Shown: positions 36,033 to 45,202, numbered from the stretch's first letter. The stretch: 64,000 nucleotides of DNA from Psychrobacillus psychrotolerans (GCF_900115805.1 NZ_FOXU01000009.1:62001-126000); one strand, 5' to 3'. Translations and numbers: made by a program. Notes: generated from the letters alone by a model not told the origin.

Positions 36033-37391
36033 TTATTCTTGATATTTTTGTAGTTTTTTTACAATAGTAGATTGGCTAATACCAAGTGCCCTTGCAGCTT
36101 TCCTAGTCGTTTTGTACATAGCTATTTTTTCAAGAATAATCTTTCTTTCGACATCTTCCAGTATCTTTTTTAATGAATAGCTTTCTGTAAGATCAGGCTG
36201 TTCAGAAATGAACGGTAGGTCACTCCAAGTAATTTCATCTTGTTCAGAGGTAACAACAAGACGTTCGATCATGTTTTCTAATTCACGAATATTTCCAGGC
36301 CACGGTTGCTTTTGAAGAAGCTCGACAACACCAGGTTGGAAATACTTATCTAAATGGTATTTTTGGTTTGTACGATTTAAAATCATATGTGCAAGTGGTT
36401 TAATATCTTCTGTTCGTTCGCGTAAGGGTGGAATTTTAATAGGTACGATATTGAGCCGATAGTAAAGGTCCTCACGGAATTCACCGTTTCGAACACACTC
36501 TTCAAGGTTTTTGTTTGTTGCAGATACAATTCGGACGTTGATTTTAATTTCTTTTCTACCACCTACACGCCTAATTTCATGCTCTTGGAGGACGCGTAAT
36601 AATTTCACCTGTAAATCAAGAGGCATGTCCCCAATTTCATCTAAAAAAACAGTTCCACCATTAGCCTCTTCAAAAAGACCAGGCTTTCCTTGGTCGCTTG
36701 CGCCGGTGAAGGCACCTTTTTCATAGCCAAATAATTCGGATTCAAGCAAATGTTGTGGTATGGCAGCACAATTGATTTTGATAAGTGGCTTATTAGCCCT
36801 TCGACTTTGTTGGTGAATTAGTTTGACGATAACTTCTTTTCCAACGCCTGATTCTCCTAGAATTAGGATGGAAGAATCTACTTTGGCAATTTTGGTGGCT
36901 AATTGGACAATAGATATAGTTTTAGGACTTGAAGCAATAATATCTTTTGAAACAGATGCAGCAGAGAGTACTTTAGGACTTTTTGCTAGCGATGTTTCGA
37001 TTCTTGTTTGTTTGAGCGCAATTGAGAGCAACAAGTCTATTTTTAAATTGTTTAATTCTGAAATGTCCCGAACGTTTAGGACCACATAACTTAGTTGACC
37101 TTCCGTATCGAAAATGGGGTTTCCGGTAAGTAATCTTTCGGTACCTTGTATACTAACAACTTCAGTAATCGTCCGTTTTTCTTTCAGTACAAGCTCAGTC
37201 ACTGATTTTGAAATAAAGCCTTTTTCAATGGCAGCTTTTGTGTTTTCTCCGATAAAATCTTCTCGTCTAAAAGCTGTAATTCTTTCGGCGGCTTTGTTCA
37301 TCTCAAGTCCAATGCCATTTTTGTCTAGAATACAAATGCCATCAAAGCTATGTTGGAATGCAAGAAAATACAGGTTGTCGATTATCCTCAC
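36033..37391 (-). CDS. Sigma-54-dependent activator (PAS-AAA+-Fis HTH)
   Basis: Enhancer-binding protein of 452 aa. Seen: N-terminal PAS domain (about 5-115), AAA+ domain (about 150-375) with Walker A GESGVGKE, the sigma-54 contact loop GAFTGAS and Walker B GTVFLDEIGD, and a Fis-type helix-turn-helix at the C-terminus (TRKAARALGISQSTIVKKL). No receiver domain, so the signal is probably a small molecule sensed by PAS. GTG start at 37391. A palindrome matching those between the divergent operons lies 28 bases upstream of the start. Confidence 0.93.
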   Translation of the reverse strand: MRIIDNLYFLAFQHSFDGICILDKNGIGLEMNKAAERITAFRREDFIGENTKAAIEKGFISKSVTELVLKEKRTITEVVSIQGTERLLTGNPIFDTEGQLSYVVLNVRDISELNNLKIDLLLSIALKQTRIETSLAKSPKVLSAASVSKDIIASSPKTISIVQLATKIAKVDSSILILGESGVGKEVIVKLIHQQSRRANKPLIKINCAAIPQHLLESELFGYEKGAFTGASDQGKPGLFEEANGGTVFLDEIGDMPLDLQVKLLRVLQEHEIRRVGGRKEIKINVRIVSATNKNLEECVRNGEFREDLYYRLNIVPIKIPPLRERTEDIKPLAHMILNRTNQKYHLDKYFQPGVVELLQKQPWPGNIRELENMIERLVVTSEQDEITWSDLPFISEQPDLTESYSLKKILEDVERKIILEKIAMYKTTRKAARALGISQSTIVKKLQKYQE

Positions 37392-37418
37392 CTCATTTTA
37401 GAGTAGTCATAAGTAGTG

Positions 37419-37436
37419 TGATTCTTTTTAGAATCA
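37419..37436. promoter_or_regulatory. Predicted activator-binding palindrome upstream of the activator gene
   Basis: TGATTC-TTTTTA-GAATCA, the same half-sites and 6-base spacer as the site at 39504-39521. Suggests autoregulation. Confidence 0.7.
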
Positions 37437-37585
37437 TTACATAGGCTATTATGAAATGTTATAATATTTTGAATTTAAAATCAACTAAAGGTTTATAAAA
37501 TCAACTAGGATAGTATAGAGTTATTCCTTGGACCCGTAATAGAGCGATGAGAGAACTTCGTTATATTATAGCTTTTCAAACAATT

Positions 37586-37628
37586 AAAAAGAGCGAAGAA
37601 AAACGATATGTTTTTCTTCGCTTTTTTT
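37586..37628 (-). terminator. Terminator of the minus-strand catabolic operon
   Basis: Perfect AGCGAAGAAAAA / TTTTTCTTCGCT hairpin with T-runs on both strands, separating the operon from the activator gene. Confidence 0.88.
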
Positions 37629-37652
37629 GATAGTAAGAAACAGAATTGAAAC

Positions 37653-38135
37653 TCAAAATGAGCTGTTGTTAGTCTTTATACGCTGTAAATTACTTTGATC
37701 GAAATGTTGAATAGCTTCTTTTACAAAGTCAGGTAACTTAATGGTGTTCTTTGTTTTGGCATCAACTAGCACGAGGGTGGTCCAATTAGATGAAATCAAT
37801 TCACCAGTAGACTTTCTTTGTATGGCACTTTCTATGGTCAGTGATTTGTTGCCGAAGTAAGATGTTCGTACTAGAACTATCAATTCGTCGCGTGCATAGG
37901 CCTCTCGCTGAAAATGGCAATAAATATCGCCAACAACAAACATAATATCATGGTTATAAAAGCCTAAGTGTTCGAGGTAGTCAGCTCGTCCTTGTTCATA
38001 ATACAGGCTGTAACTCGTATTGTTTACATGGGCGAATAAGTCAGTTTCACAAACACGAACCTTTAACTCGGTTGAAAAGTGGAATTTTGCTAGCCAATCA
38101 TCAAGTGTCGGTGTGATGTATTCTGGAAGAATCAT
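37653..38135 (-). CDS. Hotdog-fold acyl-CoA thioesterase (YbgC/4-HBT type)
   Basis: Thioesterase of 160 aa. Seen: KVRVCETDLFAHVNNTSYSLYYEQGR with the 4-hydroxybenzoyl-CoA thioesterase Asp-His pattern, and a central ARDELIVLVRTSYFGNKSLTIE strand. ATG 38135 has AAAGGAG at seven bases and overlaps the upstream stop (ATGA); the upstream ATG at 38153 does not fit. Last gene of the sigma-54 controlled minus operon. It probably releases a CoA from a pathway intermediate; substrate inferred only from context. Confidence 0.85.
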   Translation of the reverse strand: MILPEYITPTLDDWLAKFHFSTELKVRVCETDLFAHVNNTSYSLYYEQGRADYLEHLGFYNHDIMFVVGDIYCHFQREAYARDELIVLVRTSYFGNKSLTIESAIQRKSTGELISSNWTTLVLVDAKTKNTIKLPDFVKEAIQHFDQSNLQRIKTNNSSF

Positions 38136-39052
38136 TGTATTGCTCCTTTGCATAAGTGTTCTATAAACCAGTCGGTAGCAGCTTTTTGTGCCCTATCAAA
38201 AGTTTCCCCATTGTATACGTCGAAATGTCCCTTTGGTAATCTCACCAAGCTTTTTGGTTCTTTCGCTTTTGTATTAAAGACATCAATTGCTGCGTCCGGT
38301 GGTGTAATACCATCTTCAGTTGCGACAATCATCATGAGAGGGGTTGGTGAAATAAGGTCAATATTTGCCGCTGGAAAATATTCGACATAATGCTCCATCG
38401 AGTCGAGTGTAATTAGGTTTATCCAATTGGGGGCGACTTCTTGAGCCATTTGTGTAAACCAAGGGTATGCCTCAGGGTGTGTTTGTGCACTGTATTCGCC
38501 ATCTGTCCCGACAACTTTAATGTATTCAATAGGTGCACCTGCATAGCGTGCTTGTCGATTGGCAATTAGCTTTTCAATGAATGCTTTCATATTTTCTTTC
38601 CCCATTTTTTTCTCGGAACCAATCCAACCACGAATAGTAGGTACTTGAGAAACAATGGCTTTCACTCGACGATCAACTGCCCCAACCTGCAAGACATGAC
38701 CACCACTATAGGAAGTTCCCCAAATTCCAATTCGATCTGCTTGGACATTTGGATGCATCGACAGCCAGGAAATAGCATTGCGATAATCTTTGATTTGTTC
38801 TAGTGGATCCATATGTTGGCGGTCATTGCCCTCACTTTCTCCAAAGTTACGATAATCGATAATGAGGGTAACTAGTCCTGCTTCAGCAAACTTTTCAGCG
38901 TATTTTGGTAAATAGGCTTCTTTTACAAGGCTAAATCCATGGGCCATAACAACTCCTGGAAATTGTTTACTTGAAATCTCATATTCCGGAATGTATAAAA
39001 GTCCGCTACAATTGACACCTTCACTCCGAAATGAAATCTTTTCAATTCTCAT
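38132..39052 (-). CDS. Alpha/beta hydrolase
   Basis: Hydrolase of 306 aa without a signal peptide. Seen: oxyanion segment VVMAHGFSLVKEAYL, LVTLIIDYRNFGESEG, nucleophile elbow GTSYSGG (Ser about residue 119), Asp in VATEDGITPP and His in PKGHFDVYNG. Related to dienelactone-hydrolase-like and xylan-esterase-like proteins. Middle gene of the minus operon, coupled to the thioesterase gene and 12 bases after the isomerase-like gene. Substrate unknown. Confidence 0.85.
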   Translation of the reverse strand: MRIEKISFRSEGVNCSGLLYIPEYEISSKQFPGVVMAHGFSLVKEAYLPKYAEKFAEAGLVTLIIDYRNFGESEGNDRQHMDPLEQIKDYRNAISWLSMHPNVQADRIGIWGTSYSGGHVLQVGAVDRRVKAIVSQVPTIRGWIGSEKKMGKENMKAFIEKLIANRQARYAGAPIEYIKVVGTDGEYSAQTHPEAYPWFTQMAQEVAPNWINLITLDSMEHYVEYFPAANIDLISPTPLMMIVATEDGITPPDAAIDVFNTKAKEPKSLVRLPKGHFDVYNGETFDRAQKAATDWFIEHLCKGAIQ

Positions 39053-39064
39053 ATTAAATCCCCC

Positions 39065-39388
39065 TCAGTTGTTCTTGTTATGTTTTTTTCCCCATCGATT
39101 GATGACATCTTCTGCAAAGTCCAGATACGGTCTAATAGGAGTCATTTCATTAATCGTTAAATAATCAGCTAATGGAAGTTGAGCGGTAAATACACGATCC
39201 AACTCGTCGTGTGAATCTGCCTGATAAATTAAGACAACTTCTTTTGAGCCTGCAACTTTGTAGGCGCTTATAATCTTTCCACTTTCCATTGCTTTTTTTG
39301 CGATGGTAATTTCATTTTCCCAAAGTGTCCATAATTCTTCATTGCTTAAATTTTGTTGATGAACTGTTGCCCGAATTAAAAAGAGCAT
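39065..39388 (-). CDS. Muconolactone isomerase-like protein
   Basis: Small ferredoxin-fold protein, 107 aa, resembling muconolactone delta-isomerases (CatC family): MLFLIRATVHQQNLSNEELW, IISAYKVAGSKEVVLIYQAD and the hydrophobic LPLADYLTINEMTPI. In known members these residues build the isomerase dimer-dimer core. First gene behind the minus-strand sigma-54 promoter. The reaction here is inferred from family and may differ. Confidence 0.75.
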   Translation of the reverse strand: MLFLIRATVHQQNLSNEELWTLWENEITIAKKAMESGKIISAYKVAGSKEVVLIYQADSHDELDRVFTAQLPLADYLTINEMTPIRPYLDFAEDVINRWGKKHNKNN

Positions 39389-39434
39389 ATTGTCTACCTC
39401 CTTGTAGGTATTTAATGTTACTCAATTTATATCT

Positions 39435-39451
39435 TGCAAAATTCATGCCAA
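39435..39451 (-). promoter_or_regulatory. Sigma-54 promoter (minus-strand operon)
   Basis: Minus-strand TTGGCATG-AATT-TTGCA with the exact GG-N10-GC spacing. Points to the isomerase-like, hydrolase and thioesterase genes. Confidence 0.88.
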
Positions 39452-39503
39452 GTCTTAAGTAAGTCGTTGTATAAGCTTTAAAAGAATTATAAAAAGTATA
39501 TTT

Positions 39504-39521
39504 TGATTCATTTTGGAATCA
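39504..39521. promoter_or_regulatory. Activator-binding palindrome 1 (UAS)
   Basis: TGATTC-ATTTTG-GAATCA, extended by flanking TTT/AAA and AAAAAGTA/TACTTTTT into a longer inverted repeat (39491-39532). The centre is about 105 bases before the predicted plus start and about 90 before the minus start, normal for sigma-54 enhancers. Confidence 0.8.
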
Positions 39522-39533
39522 AAATACTTTTTC

Positions 39534-39551
39534 TGATCAATAAAAGAATCA
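39534..39551. promoter_or_regulatory. Activator-binding palindrome 2 (weaker)
   Basis: TGATCA-ATAAAA-GAATCA, same architecture with two mismatches, 30 bp (three helical turns) from site 1. Confidence 0.55.
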
Positions 39552-39591
39552 TTATTAAATTTTTTCCCCCAATTTTACTGTCTTTTGTTCT

Positions 39592-39608
39592 TTGGCATGG
39601 TTCTTGCA
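39592..39608 (+). promoter_or_regulatory. Sigma-54 promoter (plus-strand operon)
   Basis: TTGGCATG-GTTC-TTGCA, exact GG-N10-GC spacing, 44 bases before the first gene. Confidence 0.9.
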
Positions 39609-39651
39609 ATATTTAGATTATAGTCATCAACGACTAAAAGGAGGAGATATT

Positions 39652-40656
39652 TTGAATAGAGAATCGATCTTGAAGCGTATAGGCGAGAAAACAGTATTAC
39701 CCGTCATTGCTGCACCAATGTTTTTAGTATCGGGTCCCGACTTAGTCATCGCAAGTTGCAAAAATGGAGTGATCAGTTCATTTCCTGCTCCAAATGCTCG
39801 AACGATTGAATGTTTGGAAGAATGGATGAAACAGATTTCAGAGTCATTATTAGAAGAATGTATTCAACATCCAAATAGAAAAGTTGCACCGTGGGCAGCT
39901 AATATCATTACACATCAATCATATGATCGATTTGAACAAGAGTTGGAGTTAATCCAACGTTATCAACCACCGATTGTTATTACAGCTCTTGGAAGTCCAG
40001 CACGTGTAGTGGACGCTGTGCATAGTTACGGAGGGCTCGTTTTTGCAGATGTCAACTCTGTTCATTTTGCCAAGAAAGCAGCTCAAGCTAATATAGATGG
40101 CTTAATTCTTGTAAGCTCCGGAGCAGGAGGACATACAGGAACGATGACAGGATTTGCATTTGTTGAGGCAGTTCGCCAATTCTGGGACGGTATTATCATA
40201 CTAGCGGGTGGAATTTCGAGCGGAAAAGGAATATTGGCTGCACAGGCTTTAGGGGCAGATTTGGTATATATGGGCACATCATTCATTTCGGCAGAAGAAA
40301 GTATGGCGCAACAAGCATATAAAGAAATGGTTGTTGAGGCTGAATGCGATGATATTTTAATGACTAATGCATTTACAGGAGTACATGCGAATATGCTTAT
40401 CCCTAGTATTAAACAGGCAGGACTAATCCCAGATAAATTACAACCAAAAGAAACTATCGATTTTAGTAGTCCACAAGGAGAATCGAAAGCTTGGCGTGAT
40501 ATATGGTCAGCAGGTCATGGTGTCGGAGCCACTCAAATGATTCAACCGGTTGCTTCGATTATCAAGCAATTTCAAAAAGAATATGAGCAAGCGCAGTATG
40601 ATCTAATTACAACAAATCAATGGAAAGCAGAGATTCAAAAGGAGAGAGTGAAATGA
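39652..40656 (+). CDS. Nitronate monooxygenase-like FMN protein
   Basis: FMN-dependent TIM-barrel protein of the 2-nitropropane dioxygenase/NMO group, 334 aa. Seen: VIAAPMFLVSGPDLV, VITALGSPARVVDAVH, SSGAGGHTG with the NMO active-site His, LAGGISSGKGILAAQALGAD and MGTSFISAEES. TTG 39652 has AAAGGAGGAG upstream. First gene of the sigma-54 controlled plus operon and translationally coupled to the oxygenase gene. NMO-like proteins also include unrelated dehydrogenases and isomerases, so the reaction is open. Confidence 0.85.
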   Translation: MNRESILKRIGEKTVLPVIAAPMFLVSGPDLVIASCKNGVISSFPAPNARTIECLEEWMKQISESLLEECIQHPNRKVAPWAANIITHQSYDRFEQELELIQRYQPPIVITALGSPARVVDAVHSYGGLVFADVNSVHFAKKAAQANIDGLILVSSGAGGHTGTMTGFAFVEAVRQFWDGIIILAGGISSGKGILAAQALGADLVYMGTSFISAEESMAQQAYKEMVVEAECDDILMTNAFTGVHANMLIPSIKQAGLIPDKLQPKETIDFSSPQGESKAWRDIWSAGHGVGATQMIQPVASIIKQFQKEYEQAQYDLITTNQWKAEIQKERVK

Positions 40657-42083
40657 CAAAAGTAGAGTTTAACCCGTATTTGTCAGCACCTTTGTATGGA
40701 CGTCCATCAATCGAAGAATTGTTTGTAGAAGAATTACCAGTTATTGAGGGAGAGATTCCCGTAGATTTTAGTGGTGCTTATATTCGAAACGGTCCAAGTC
40801 AAAAGTATGAACCGATGGAAAGGCATCACTGGTTCGACGGGGATGGAATGTTACACGGAATTTACATCAAAGATGGCAAAGTCAGTTATCGTAACCGCTA
40901 CATTGAAACTAAAGGCTATCAATACGAGGATAAAACAAAAAAATCGGAGTGGGTTGGATTGATGGGGAATGTCCTACAAAACCCAAGCTTTGAAAGATTA
41001 AAGAACACCTCTAATACAGATGTTATCTATCATAATAACAATTTGTTAAGTCTTTGGTATATGTCTGGTGAACCATATCGGATCGATGCGAAAACATTAG
41101 AAACACTTGGTGTAGAAAATTTCCAAGGTCAGTTATCTACAAGTATCTCAGCACATTCCAAAGTCGATGAAAATACGGGTGAATTAATCTTTTTTGATTA
41201 TGGAAATAAGTTTCCCTATATGATGTACGGAGTTGTTTCAGCAGATGGTAAATCTGTTCATAGTGTGCCGATTGAGCTGCCTGGACCGCGAAACCCACAT
41301 GATATGTGGATAACAGAAAACCATTCGATTTTAATGGATTTACCTCTATTCAATGATTTAGAAGCCTTGAAAAAAGGACGTTATAAAGTAAAATTTCACC
41401 GCGAGTTACCGAGTCGATTTGGGGTGATTCCGCGTTACGGTTCTTCCGAAGATATTCAGTGGTTTGAAGCAGAACCTTGCTATATTTATCACTCGATCAA
41501 CGCATGGGAAGAAGGAGACGAGATCGTCCTGATCGGATGCCGTGTGAAAGAGCCTCAGCCACCGAAAAATGCAAGTGCAAGTGAAATTGAACGTATGATG
41601 CAATATCTACAGATGAATGCACAATTGCATTATTGGCGCTTAAATAGGATAACAGGTGAAGTGAAAGAAGGAGAACTCTGTGACATGAACACGGAATTTC
41701 CAGTGATGAATTTAAATTATCTAGGTCGAAAAAGTCGTTACTCTTACAATGCCCATATCGAATCAGCGCTAACGTTGAAATTCAATGGTTTAGTAAAATA
41801 TGATACTTGGACTGGTGGATCGACAAGATACATGTTTGGCCCTCATCAGTATGGAACAGAAGCAGCATTTGCACCCAAAAAAAATGCAAGCTGTGAAGAC
41901 GATGGCTATGTAATTACGTATCTGTATAATGAAGAACTTGATCATTCAGAGCTCATTATTTTAGACGCAAAGCAATTTGATATTGGACCAATTGCACGAA
42001 TTGCATTACCCCAACCTGTACCCATGGGCTTTCATGCTACCTGGATTTCGGGTGAGAACTTCTATGGAAAAGAAGAAGCTTGA
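40653..42083 (+). CDS. Carotenoid/stilbene-cleaving oxygenase (RPE65/CCO family)
   Basis: Fe2+-dependent double-bond-cleaving dioxygenase, 476 aa. Seen: FSGAYIRNGPSQKY near the N-terminus, HHWFDGDGMLHG, and the four iron-binding His: SAHSKVD, GPRNPHDMWI, YIYHSINAW and VPMGFHATWI, plus NAWEEGDEIV. ATG 40653 overlaps the upstream stop (ATGA) and follows AAAAGGAGAGAG; an ATG at 40620 lies within the previous gene. In other bacteria such enzymes split apocarotenoids, lignostilbenes or isoeugenol into aldehydes. Which substrate is used here is unknown; the neighbours suggest the product feeds CoA-dependent catabolism. Confidence 0.92.
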   Translation: MTKVEFNPYLSAPLYGRPSIEELFVEELPVIEGEIPVDFSGAYIRNGPSQKYEPMERHHWFDGDGMLHGIYIKDGKVSYRNRYIETKGYQYEDKTKKSEWVGLMGNVLQNPSFERLKNTSNTDVIYHNNNLLSLWYMSGEPYRIDAKTLETLGVENFQGQLSTSISAHSKVDENTGELIFFDYGNKFPYMMYGVVSADGKSVHSVPIELPGPRNPHDMWITENHSILMDLPLFNDLEALKKGRYKVKFHRELPSRFGVIPRYGSSEDIQWFEAEPCYIYHSINAWEEGDEIVLIGCRVKEPQPPKNASASEIERMMQYLQMNAQLHYWRLNRITGEVKEGELCDMNTEFPVMNLNYLGRKSRYSYNAHIESALTLKFNGLVKYDTWTGGSTRYMFGPHQYGTEAAFAPKKNASCEDDGYVITYLYNEELDHSELIILDAKQFDIGPIARIALPQPVPMGFHATWISGENFYGKEEA

Positions 42084-42150
42084 AAAAAGCAATACTCAAG
42101 AAATAGTAACAACCTAAATACAACTCATGAAGAAAAGAGGGGAATGTAGA

Positions 42151-43887
42151 ATGATACTTGTAAATGAAAATGTGATTAATGAATATGTGGAAAAAGGCTG
42201 GTGGGGAACAGAAACTATTTATAATCTATTTGATCGCCATGTTAAAACACGACCAACCATGGAGGCAATTATTGATCCGCTTAATCGAGAGACAATTTGT
42301 GGTGGGCTACCGAGGAGACTAACTTATGAACAACTAAGTAAGGAAGTTGATCAGTTAGCGGCAGTTTTAATTAAGAATGGCATTCAGAAAGATGATATCA
42401 TTGCCCTTCAATTGCCTAATACTGTAGAGATTGTGATTTCTTATTTAGCCATTTTACGTATCGGTGCAATTGCAACACCATTCCCTGTCCAATATCGAGA
42501 GTATGAGTATGAAGGACTGCTCAATTTTGTGGAGGCAAAAGCTGTGTTGACGATGACACATATTTTGAAGTATGAAGCAGCAAGAAACTTCGTTAATGTA
42601 CGCTCAAAATTACCATCAGTTGAGAAGATTTTCGCATGGGGAAAAGATGTTCCAGAAGGGGTAATTTCATTAGAGCAAGAAGAGTTACTGATGGAAGATA
42701 TAGAACGCTTTCAACAAAAATTGGCATCTACAGAGTTCACTGCAAATGATATTTTTACAATTTGCTGGACATCTGGTACAGAAGGAAAACCAAAAGGCGT
42801 TCCGCGCAGTCATAACGAGTGGATTATTTCTGCATATGCTTCAGTCGATGTCGCAGAATTTACCGAAGTGGATGTCTTGTTAAATACATTTCCAATGGTC
42901 AACATGGCTGGAATTGGCGGAATGTTCGTACCTTGGTTAATAGCTGGTAGTAAGTTAATCATGCATCATCCCTTTGATCTTCCTACATTCTTGGCGCAAA
43001 TTTCCATTGAGCGAGCAAGTTATACATTAGCACCCCCAGCATTGTTAAGTATGATGTTAAACAATGAAGCTATTTTAAAACAAGCAGATTTCTCTACATT
43101 ACGAGCGATTGGTTCAGGATCAACTCCCTTGTCACCAGTGATGGTAAAAGGATGGAAAGAAAAATATAATATTGATATTATTAACTACTTTGGTTCTAAT
43201 GAAGGTGCCACCTATATGAGTGGTCCAAAGGATATTCCTGATACAGAACAACGTGCAAATTTCTTTCCACGGTTTGGTGTGGTTGGTTATGAGTGGTCTA
43301 CACGTATCGCAAATCGCTTCCAAAGTAGAATTGTGAATGTTGAGACAGGTGAAGAGATTATTGAAAGCAATCAGCCTGGTGAAATGCGTGTTAAAGGTGC
43401 GAGTATTCTTCCTGGCTATTGGAAGAGGGATGACATTAATAATAGAGTGTTTGATAAGGACGGATTTTTCTGTACCGGAGATATGTTTGAAATTGCTGAA
43501 GTAAATGGGGAAGCAAAGTATTATCGTTTCGTTGGACGTTCAAAAGATATTATCATACGGGGTGGAAACAATATTTCACCTGAAGAGGTAGAGTATTTAA
43601 TGCAAAGCCATCCGAAAATTGCCGAGGTATCTGTTGTAGGAATTCCAGATGAAGTGATGGGGGAACGTGCTTGTGCATGTATTGTCCTAAAAAGACCGGA
43701 GGAGACAATTGAATTGGAAGAGGTTGTGGAATTCTTTAAAAAGAGTGGCTTTGCAACTTACAAAATTCCAGAATATATTTCTATTCGAAATGAACTTCCG
43801 CGCAATCCTGTTGGAAAAATACTGAAAAATAATTTGCGTGAGCAGGTACAACAGGAAATATCACCAAGGCTAGGGGTAAAACAGTAA
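42151..43887 (+). CDS. Acyl-CoA synthetase / AMP-dependent ligase
   Basis: Adenylate-forming ligase of 578 aa. Seen: A3 ICWTSGTEGKPKGVPRSH, A5-like NYFGSNEGA, FCTGDMFEI with the Asp, and C-terminal FVGRSKDIIIRGGNNISPEEVE with hinge residues and catalytic Lys in PVGKILKNNLRE. Closest in look to aryl- or cyclohexanecarboxylate-type CoA ligases and DhbE-like enzymes. ATG 42151 has AGAGGGGAATG upstream; an ATG at 42127 lies before it. Presumably activates the acid made from the oxygenase product. Confidence 0.9.
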   Translation: MILVNENVINEYVEKGWWGTETIYNLFDRHVKTRPTMEAIIDPLNRETICGGLPRRLTYEQLSKEVDQLAAVLIKNGIQKDDIIALQLPNTVEIVISYLAILRIGAIATPFPVQYREYEYEGLLNFVEAKAVLTMTHILKYEAARNFVNVRSKLPSVEKIFAWGKDVPEGVISLEQEELLMEDIERFQQKLASTEFTANDIFTICWTSGTEGKPKGVPRSHNEWIISAYASVDVAEFTEVDVLLNTFPMVNMAGIGGMFVPWLIAGSKLIMHHPFDLPTFLAQISIERASYTLAPPALLSMMLNNEAILKQADFSTLRAIGSGSTPLSPVMVKGWKEKYNIDIINYFGSNEGATYMSGPKDIPDTEQRANFFPRFGVVGYEWSTRIANRFQSRIVNVETGEEIIESNQPGEMRVKGASILPGYWKRDDINNRVFDKDGFFCTGDMFEIAEVNGEAKYYRFVGRSKDIIIRGGNNISPEEVEYLMQSHPKIAEVSVVGIPDEVMGERACACIVLKRPEETIELEEVVEFFKKSGFATYKIPEYISIRNELPRNPVGKILKNNLREQVQQEISPRLGVKQ

Positions 43888-45101
43888 TGGCAAAGGCAAT
43901 GGATGCCTATATTTTTGAAGCAATTCGAACACCCAGGGGATCTTCCAGAAAATCTGGCTCCCTTGCGTCCATCCATCCGATGCAACTTGTTGGAAATTTA
44001 ATGAATACGATGGTAGAACGCCATTTATTCAGTAAAGAGCTTGTGGAAGAAATAATACTTGGCTGTGTGACACAAGTGAAAGATCAAGGTGCAGATATTG
44101 CGAAAATTGCAGCATTAAGAGCTAATTGGCCAGATACAACCGGTGGCACAACGGTAAATCGTTTTTGTGCATCAGGGTTAGAGGCTATTTCGTTGGCAGC
44201 TATGAAAACGCATTCCGGAATGGAAGATATCCTATTCGCAGGGGGCGTTGAGTCGGTATCACGTGTTCCCATGTTTGCCGATGAAGGGGCATGGTTTTCA
44301 GACGATACAACTCGCAAACTGACCAACTTTGTTCATATGGGGATATCAGCAGATATCATGGCCGCATTAGAAGGATTTGAACGGGAGGAACTAGATGCTT
44401 ATGCAGTTGAATCGCAGCAGAGGGCTGCATATGCTAGGGATCAAGGATACTTTTCTCCATCACTTGTTTCAGTGAAGAATGAAGCGGGGGAAGTAATCCT
44501 GCAGCAAGATGAGCTGATAAGGGGAGAGAGTACGGTAGAATCGCTCTCGGAATTAATACCGTCTTTTGCAAAAATAGGTATGGGAGAGGCTGAGTCAAAA
44601 GTATATGATACGTTTCCTAAAATTCAAAACGTTCAATATGTCCATCATGTAGGTAACTCTCCATCACTTGCGGACGGTGCATCCTTACTTTTAATTGGTA
44701 ACCGAATATCCTCGGAAACGCTGGGTATGAATCCTCGTGCAAAAATCATTGCTTGTGCCAATGCATCGGCGAATCCATTTTTATTAACGGGTGGTCAATT
44801 GGCTGCGCAAAAAGTATTGGCAAAATCGGGATTACAAATCAAAGATATTGATTTGTTTGAATACAATGAAGCATTCGCTTCAGCCGCTTTAAAATTTATG
44901 AAGGATTTTAATCTTTCACGCGACCAATACAATGTAAATGGAGGGGCAATTTCAATGGGGCATGCGCTAGGGGCGACAGGTGGTATGCTTGTAGCGACAG
45001 CTTTGGATGAATTAGAACGTCGTGGTCAGAAGCGGGCACTCATTGCAATTAGTGGTGGTGCAGGTGTAGGAACTGCAATTATAATTGAAACAATGATGTG
45101 A
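43887..45101 (+). CDS. Thiolase (acetyl-CoA acyltransferase), C-terminal Cys replaced
   Basis: Thiolase-fold enzyme of 404 aa that cleaves or joins 3-ketoacyl-CoA. Seen: nucleophile Cys in VNRFCASGLEAI, FEYNEAFASA, His in GAISMGHALGATGG. The second catalytic Cys, normally CxGGG near the C-terminus, is replaced: the sequence reads AISGGAGVGTA. The start ATG shares a base with the ligase stop (TAATG). Last gene of the plus operon. The missing Cys means a typical thiolase reaction cannot be assumed. Confidence 0.88.
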   Translation: MAKAMDAYIFEAIRTPRGSSRKSGSLASIHPMQLVGNLMNTMVERHLFSKELVEEIILGCVTQVKDQGADIAKIAALRANWPDTTGGTTVNRFCASGLEAISLAAMKTHSGMEDILFAGGVESVSRVPMFADEGAWFSDDTTRKLTNFVHMGISADIMAALEGFEREELDAYAVESQQRAAYARDQGYFSPSLVSVKNEAGEVILQQDELIRGESTVESLSELIPSFAKIGMGEAESKVYDTFPKIQNVQYVHHVGNSPSLADGASLLLIGNRISSETLGMNPRAKIIACANASANPFLLTGGQLAAQKVLAKSGLQIKDIDLFEYNEAFASAALKFMKDFNLSRDQYNVNGGAISMGHALGATGGMLVATALDELERRGQKRALIAISGGAGVGTAIIIETMM

Positions 45102-45202
45102 TTTAAGTATAGCAATGCAAAAACCCTAATAATATTTGGGGCAATCCATATTAGGTTAGGAGTCTCTTCTCTATATAAAACGTCATCAAGTAATTTTTGT
45201 TT

